Shown here piece by piece: positions 5,903 through 9,820 of a DNA stretch of 9,820 nt. Each line of letters starts with the position of its first letter. Within the stretch, counting starts at the first letter, position 1. This DNA is from JAEZRQ01 sp049294415 (GTDB lineage: Bacteria; Patescibacteriota; Patescibacteriia; Patescibacteriales; UBA12465), in the NCBI GenBank assembly GCA_049294415.1, contig JBAQCS010000034.1, forward strand, positions 1-9,820, in the 5' to 3' direction. The translations under genes and the position numbers were made by a program. The notes below the pieces were generated by a model. The model did not search any database. It was not told the origin of the DNA and saw only the letters and a list, made by a program, of their open reading frames with translations.

Positions 5903-6151
5903 ATGACCGAAGAAATAAAACCAAACGCTGTTTATACAACTAGTGAGACTGAAAAAATACTCAAGATTAGCAATAGTACGATGAAGCGCCTACTTAAAAG
6001 TGGCTTGCTTAAGGCTAATAAAGTAGGGAAGCAGTATCGTATTTTAGGTTTAGAAATTTTAAAGTTAGTCTCACCTAAAGTAGAAGAAAAAGCCGTGGAG
6101 GCTTATTTAGATTTAAAAAAGAAGGTGGTTGATAAAATTGATAAGTGGTAA
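5903..6151 (+). CDS. Small excisionase/MerR-type HTH protein, 82 aa
   Basis: Residues 11-48 follow the winged-helix pattern of excisionase-type DNA-binding domains: YTTSETEKILKIS forms the first helices, NSTMKRLLKSG the recognition helix and LLKANKVGKQYRI the wing. The remaining 30 residues (EEKAVEAYLDLKKKVVDKID) form a charged helix that may dimerise. No integrase is nearby, so a transcription regulator is more likely than a real excisionase. The gene lies between two glycan genes on the same strand, has its own leaderless promoter and is surrounded by three ACACCC-type sites. Self-control and control of the downstream cassette are therefore plausible. The next gene starts 14 bases after its stop. 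Confidence 0.82.
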   Translation: MTEEIKPNAVYTTSETEKILKISNSTMKRLLKSGLLKANKVGKQYRILGLEILKLVSPKVEEKAVEAYLDLKKKVVDKIDKW

Positions 6152-6165
6152 TAATTATTTTTTAT

Positions 6166-7113
6166 ATGAAAAGAATTTTAGTAGCAGGTGGAGCAGGATT
6201 TATTGGTTTTCATCTTTGTAATTTTTTATTGAGTCTTGGCGATGAAGTGGTTGTAATTGATAATTTACAAACTAGTAACCCTGACAATGTTAAAAAGTTA
6301 TCATTAAACAAAAATTTTAAATTTATTGAGGCCAGTATTATTGATTCATTAAATTTAGATATGAAGTTTGATCAAATATATAATCTAGCTTGTCCAGCTT
6401 CCCCTATTCATTATCAGAAAGATCCTATTGGAACTATTAAAGTTAACACTATTGGCGTTATTAATTTATTAGAACTAGCTAAAGAACAAAATATTCGTAT
6501 TTTACAAACTTCAACTTCAGAAGTTTACGGTGATCCAGTTTGTCATCCTCAAGTGGAAGAATATCGTGGTAACGTTAATCCGATTGGTCCTCGTGCTTGT
6601 TATGATGAAGGGAAGCGTGTAGCTGAAACTTTATTTTTTGAATATAACCGTCAATTTGGAACAGAAATTAGAGTAGCTCGTTTATTCAATACTTATGGTC
6701 CAAACATGGATAAAAATGATGGCCGCGTAGTGTCTAATTTTATCATTCAAGCCTTAGAAGGCAAGGATATTACTATTTACGGTGACGGCACTCAGACTAG
6801 ATCGTTTTGTTTTGTTTCCGATACAGTTAAAGGCCTTTATGCTTTAATGAATCAAGATGAATTTACAGGACCTGTAAATATTGGCAATCCTGATGAGAAA
6901 AATATGGTAGAAATTGCTAATGAGATAATTAATTTAACTGGTTCTAAATCAAAGATTATTTTTGAGGCTTTACCAGTAGATGATCCAACTAAACGTTGTC
7001 CAAATATTACCTTAGCTAATAAATATTTACAGTGGAGTCCATCAGTTCAGTTGAAAGATGGGTTAAAAGAAACTATTAATTATTTTTTAACAGTAGTGTC
7101 AGATGTTAGATAA
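6166..7113 (+). CDS. uxs: UDP-glucuronate decarboxylase (UDP-xylose synthase), 315 aa
   Basis: This is an extended short-chain dehydrogenase that converts UDP-glucuronate to UDP-xylose and CO2 in the cytoplasm, using bound NAD. The NAD-binding GGAGFIG lies at residues 8-14. Catalytic residues are visible: the TSTSE segment (115-119, Ser/Thr plus Glu119), Tyr146 and Lys150 in CYDEGKR. The signatures LACPASPIHYQKDP (74-87), GNVNPIGPRACYDEGKR (135-151), FNTYGP, DGRVVSNFI and GDGTQTRSFCFV separate this group from dTDP-glucose dehydratases and simple epimerases. Length is normal for the bacterial enzyme. The ATG at 6166 is chosen over an in-frame GTG at 6145, because the domain begins MKRILVAGG and the GTG lies within the preceding gene. 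No UDP-glucose dehydrogenase is in the window, so the substrate must come from elsewhere. The stop overlaps the flippase start by 11 bases. Confidence 0.93.
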   Translation: MKRILVAGGAGFIGFHLCNFLLSLGDEVVVIDNLQTSNPDNVKKLSLNKNFKFIEASIIDSLNLDMKFDQIYNLACPASPIHYQKDPIGTIKVNTIGVINLLELAKEQNIRILQTSTSEVYGDPVCHPQVEEYRGNVNPIGPRACYDEGKRVAETLFFEYNRQFGTEIRVARLFNTYGPNMDKNDGRVVSNFIIQALEGKDITIYGDGTQTRSFCFVSDTVKGLYALMNQDEFTGPVNIGNPDEKNMVEIANEIINLTGSKSKIIFEALPVDDPTKRCPNITLANKYLQWSPSVQLKDGLKETINYFLTVVSDVR

Positions 7114-8413
7114 GATATTTTCAAAAATAGAAAGATTTGTTCCAGAAAAATGGCGTTGGATTTTAAACCATGATGGTTTTAAGCGTTATTTTGCTAATAC
7201 TGGATGGATGTTTTTTGGACAAATGTTCTCTTTGTTAGTGTCTTTTTTTATTGGAGCTTGGTTGGCTAGATATTTGGGGCCAACCAAGTACGGTATTTTT
7301 AGTTATGCTATAGCATTTACCGGGCTATTTAGTTTTATAGCAAGCTTAGGTGTTGATGGCATACTTTCTAGAGAGTTAGTTGATAAATCTGATAATAAGG
7401 ATAAGCTGTTAGGAACTGGTTTTATAATCGAATTAGTTGGTGGGTTATTAGCTTTTTTAATAGTTTTTATATCATCTTTTGTTTTTGAAGACAGGGCGTT
7501 GGTACGCCAGTTAATAATTATATATTCCTTGATATTTATAATTAGTCCAATTAATATAATTAATGTTTTTTTTCAATCTCAAGTTAAAGCCAAAATAAAC
7601 TCTAAAATAAAAATTTATACTTTAGTTATTTCGTCTGTTCTGAAAATATTATTAATTTTATTAGGAGGTGGGGTTATCTGGTTAACTTGGATTTTCTTTT
7701 TTGATTTTTTGTTTAATTGTATTTTTCTTGTTTATTATTATACTAAGACAGGATTTAATATTTTTTCCTGGAAATATGATTACAAATTGGCTAAAAAAAT
7801 ATTATCTGGTTCATTATTTTTAATTTTAGCGATGGCTGCAAATTATATTTTTTTAAGAGCTGATCAGGTTATGATAGGGGCAATGTTGGGCGAAAGAGAA
7901 GTTGGTTTATATGCAGTTGCTGTGAAATTTGTAGAAGTTTGGTATTTTATTCCGGTTATAATATGCAGTTCTCTTTTTCCGGCTATTATTAATTCGAAAA
8001 AAATAAATGAATTAGTTTATAGAAAAAGGTTAAAAGGATTTTTTATTATGTTATTTTTAATAGGTATATTTATATCTATTTTTACTGCCATTATTTCTCC
8101 TCTGGTTATTAAAATAATTTTCGGTATAGATTATTTAGAATCTATTAATATTGCCGTAATATATGCTTGGTCAAATATAGGTTTGTTTTTAGGCTGGGGC
8201 ATGTACCATTATTTTTTATCTGAAAATAAACTAAAGAATATATTTTATTTTTATTTTGTTTCCATGGTAATGAATATATTTTTAAATTTCATTTTAATTA
8301 ACAAAATGGGTTTAACTGGAGCAGCTTATTCAACTCTGATATCTTATTCTATACCACCTTTGTTTGTTTTTATTTTTAATAAATTTAAATATGATGCTAA
8401 AAATATTGGTTAA
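7103..8413 (+). CDS. Wzx-type polysaccharide flippase, 436 aa
   Basis: This is an integral membrane protein of the MOP superfamily (O-antigen/polysaccharide flippase group), which turns lipid-linked glycan units across the membrane. A basic amphipathic N-terminus (1-30) precedes about twelve hydrophobic segments. Family hallmarks are WLARYLGPTKYGIFSYAIAF (53-72) at the end of helix 1 and start of helix 2, LGVDGILSRELV (82-93) and RADQVMIGAMLGEREVGLY (252-270). The last helix is followed by a short basic tail. Length is typical. It overlaps the decarboxylase gene by 11 bases and the methyltransferase gene by about 20, so the genes are probably one translated-coupled operon. Base composition is lower in G+C than in the genes before it, partly because of many Ile, Phe and Leu codons. 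A teichoic or capsule-type exporter of the same fold cannot be told apart from it. Confidence 0.92.
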   Translation: MLDKIFSKIERFVPEKWRWILNHDGFKRYFANTGWMFFGQMFSLLVSFFIGAWLARYLGPTKYGIFSYAIAFTGLFSFIASLGVDGILSRELVDKSDNKDKLLGTGFIIELVGGLLAFLIVFISSFVFEDRALVRQLIIIYSLIFIISPINIINVFFQSQVKAKINSKIKIYTLVISSVLKILLILLGGGVIWLTWIFFFDFLFNCIFLVYYYTKTGFNIFSWKYDYKLAKKILSGSLFLILAMAANYIFLRADQVMIGAMLGEREVGLYAVAVKFVEVWYFIPVIICSSLFPAIINSKKINELVYRKRLKGFFIMLFLIGIFISIFTAIISPLVIKIIFGIDYLESINIAVIYAWSNIGLFLGWGMYHYFLSENKLKNIFYFYFVSMVMNIFLNFILINKMGLTGAAYSTLISYSIPPLFVFIFNKFKYDAKNIG

Positions 8414-9377
8414 TCGTTTTAAAAAAACATTTTTAAAACAACATAAAGATTATACTCTGACAATTTATATTTTAAGGGTAGTTTCTTTTCTTTTCACTTG
8501 GCTTTTTTTCATTTTTTATTTTTTTGATAGAGAAAAAAGAATTAAATTTCATTCCGAGAAAAACATCCTCTATAAAAAGTACTTGGAAATAATGAATATA
8601 AACAATCAGAAGTTAAATGCAGAGTTCAATGCCAAGTTTTTGCGAGGTGACTCATATAATTTTAATGGTATATTTTTACCAAAAGTAGAAGATGTGACCA
8701 CTCTAAGGTTTATTTATGAGGATGTTTTGTCTATTTATACAGAAAAAAATGATGATTATGATTACAAAATAGTAGATTTAGTAGAAAAGAAAACAACCGA
8801 AGGCCCCTTTTGCTATATTGGTAAAGATGGAGAAGATATAACTATTCATAAAGGTGATGTGGTTATAGACGCTGGAGCTTGGGTTGGTGATTTTTCTGCT
8901 TATTGTGCAAAAAAAGGTGCATTAGTTTATGCTTTTGAACCAACACCATCAACAATTGAGTTATTAAAAAAGACTATCTCATACAATGATGCTGATGATT
9001 TTATAAAAATAGCCCCTTATGGACTAAGTGACAAAAATGGATTTGCTAATTTTAGTGACCAAAGCTTGGGCTCAGCTAACAGAATTGATTCTCATGGTAG
9101 TATAAAAATAAATTTAATTACTTTAGATAATTGGGCTAAAGAAAATAACATACAAAAAATAGATTTTATTAAAGCTGATATAGAGGGAGCAGAAAGAGAA
9201 CTACTTAGAGGGGCTAAAGAAGTATTAAAAAAATTTGCCCCAACGCTATCTATATGTACATATCATTTACCAGACGATCCATTTGTTTTAGAAAAAATTA
9301 TTCTTGAAGCTAATCCTAATTACAAAATAATTCAAAGAAAAATGAAATTATTTGCCTATATAAAAAGTAATAAATAA
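8391..9377 (+). CDS. FkbM-family methyltransferase with an N-terminal membrane anchor, 328 aa
   Basis: This is a SAM-dependent methyltransferase of the FkbM type, which usually O-methylates sugars in surface-glycan clusters. The SAM-binding motif VVIDAGAWVGDFSAY lies at residues 158-172, the ribose-binding acidic segment AFEPTPST near 181-188 and the family signature IDFIKADIEGAERELLRGA near 257-275. A hydrophobic segment (about 24-45) before the domain suggests membrane attachment, unlike the simplest FkbM proteins. Two adjacent ATGs (8391 and 8394) are possible starts. A longer form beginning at TTG 8364 is less likely, since it needs a 50-base overlap and a rare start codon. No SD is visible, so translation probably depends on coupling to the flippase gene. 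The substrate sugar is unknown; xylose made through the upstream enzyme is one candidate. Confidence 0.85.
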   Translation: MMLKILVNRFKKTFLKQHKDYTLTIYILRVVSFLFTWLFFIFYFFDREKRIKFHSEKNILYKKYLEIMNINNQKLNAEFNAKFLRGDSYNFNGIFLPKVEDVTTLRFIYEDVLSIYTEKNDDYDYKIVDLVEKKTTEGPFCYIGKDGEDITIHKGDVVIDAGAWVGDFSAYCAKKGALVYAFEPTPSTIELLKKTISYNDADDFIKIAPYGLSDKNGFANFSDQSLGSANRIDSHGSIKINLITLDNWAKENNIQKIDFIKADIEGAERELLRGAKEVLKKFAPTLSICTYHLPDDPFVLEKIILEANPNYKIIQRKMKLFAYIKSNK

Positions 9378-9381
9378 ATTT

Positions 9382-9820
9382 ATGATTTATGATTGTTTTA
9401 CGTTTTTTAATGAATTAGATTTATTGGAAATTCGTTTAAATATTTTAGATGGGGTTGTTGATAAGTTTGTCTTGGTTGAAGCCACAAAAACATTTTCTAA
9501 TATTGATAAACCTTTGTATTTTAATGAAAATAAAGAAAGATTTAAAAAATTTGAGGATAAAATTATTCATATTATTGTTGATGATTATCCAGTTTTTGAA
9601 ACAGCTTGGACATATGATTGGCATCAAAGAAATTGTATTGCTAGAGGGCTAGTTAATTGTAAATTAGATGACGTTATTTTAGTTTCAGATTTAGATGAAA
9701 TTCCTGATCCTAGTAAAATTATAGAATATAAAGATTATCCAGGCGTTAAAGTTTTTAAACAAAGAATGTTTTATTATTTTCTAAATAATTTAGATAGAAA
9801 AAGACCATATTGGACAGATA
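9382..9820 (+). CDS. GT17-family glycosyltransferase, N-terminal part cut by window end
   Basis: An open frame of 146 codons starts at ATG 9382, four bases after the previous stop, and runs off the window. The start MIYDCFTFFNELDLLEIRLN, followed by VDKFVLVEATKTFS, KPLYF, HIIVDD, QRN and VILVSDLDEIPDP, is typical of family GT17, related to beta-1,4-mannosyl N-acetylglucosaminyltransferase. SDLDEIP carries a DxD-like motif for a metal and sugar nucleotide. In bacteria such proteins occur in surface-polysaccharide clusters, probably transferring an N-acetylhexosamine, though the real donor is unknown. It is the fourth gene of the tightly packed series that begins with the decarboxylase. The C-terminal part is missing, so completeness cannot be judged. 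Confidence 0.85.
   Translation, partial: MIYDCFTFFNELDLLEIRLNILDGVVDKFVLVEATKTFSNIDKPLYFNENKERFKKFEDKIIHIIVDDYPVFETAWTYDWHQRNCIARGLVNCKLDDVILVSDLDEIPDPSKIIEYKDYPGVKVFKQRMFYYFLNNLDRKRPYWTD

Noticed and set aside
5903..6151. True phage excisionase
   Set aside because: The fold matches, but no integrase, attachment repeat or phage gene is nearby, and the setting is a glycan gene cluster.
6145..6165. In-frame GTG start for the decarboxylase
   Set aside because: It overlaps the end of the preceding HTH gene and adds seven residues before the normal family start MKRILVAGG.
58..9377. Possible recoding of TGA, because no complete gene ends in TGA
   Set aside because: The complete genes have full family length with no in-frame TGA and use normal Gly and Trp codons; lack of TGA stops is expected in AT-rich DNA.
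9445..9652. Open frames on both strands near the right end
   Set aside because: They overlap the GT17 glycosyltransferase frame, which has clear family motifs and continues to the window edge.

Overview
The window is AT-rich bacterial DNA with tightly packed genes. Stop codons are almost all TAA: ten TAA, one TAG and no TGA among the complete genes. Only one clear Shine-Dalgarno sequence is visible. Two genes have a -10 box so close to the ATG that their mRNAs are probably leaderless. Together with the small hypothetical proteins and the glycan cassette, this suggests a Patescibacteria/CPR-type genome. That placement is an inference from style, not from a marker gene.

Left part (1-3420): small or surface-associated genes of unknown function. 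A 53-aa protein (58-219, +) converges on a secreted beta-rich protein (272-856, -), and a bidirectional terminator lies between them. A 640-aa protein with four membrane segments and a large extracytoplasmic region (979-2901, -) follows. It has its own terminator, a strong SD and a promoter carrying a palindrome in its spacer. A 101-aa single-pass membrane protein (3064-3369, +) is transcribed divergently from it.

Middle part (3421-4730): a self-contained two-gene module, 'mobile mystery protein A' (Xre-type HTH) and 'mobile mystery protein B' (Fic domain). The genes overlap by 10 bp. They sit behind a good promoter and a 33-bp-period direct repeat with a near-palindrome that ends at the start codon, and they close with a terminator. 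This resembles a toxin-antitoxin-like accessory unit with autoregulation.

Right part (4755-9820): surface-glycan genes, all on +. In order they are a GT4 glycosyltransferase, a small excisionase/MerR-type HTH protein with its own leaderless promoter and three copies of an ACACCC-centred motif, a UDP-glucuronate decarboxylase (UDP-xylose synthase), a Wzx-type flippase, an FkbM-type methyltransferase, and a GT17-family glycosyltransferase cut by the window end. From the decarboxylase onward the genes overlap or nearly abut. They probably make, decorate and export a xylose-containing or related polysaccharide. The accessory module sits directly beside this cassette, as is common in exchangeable regions.

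No rRNA, tRNA, CRISPR array, transposase or origin was seen. No stretch longer than 300 bases lacks a gene; the longest gap is 3370-3637 and holds regulatory sequence.
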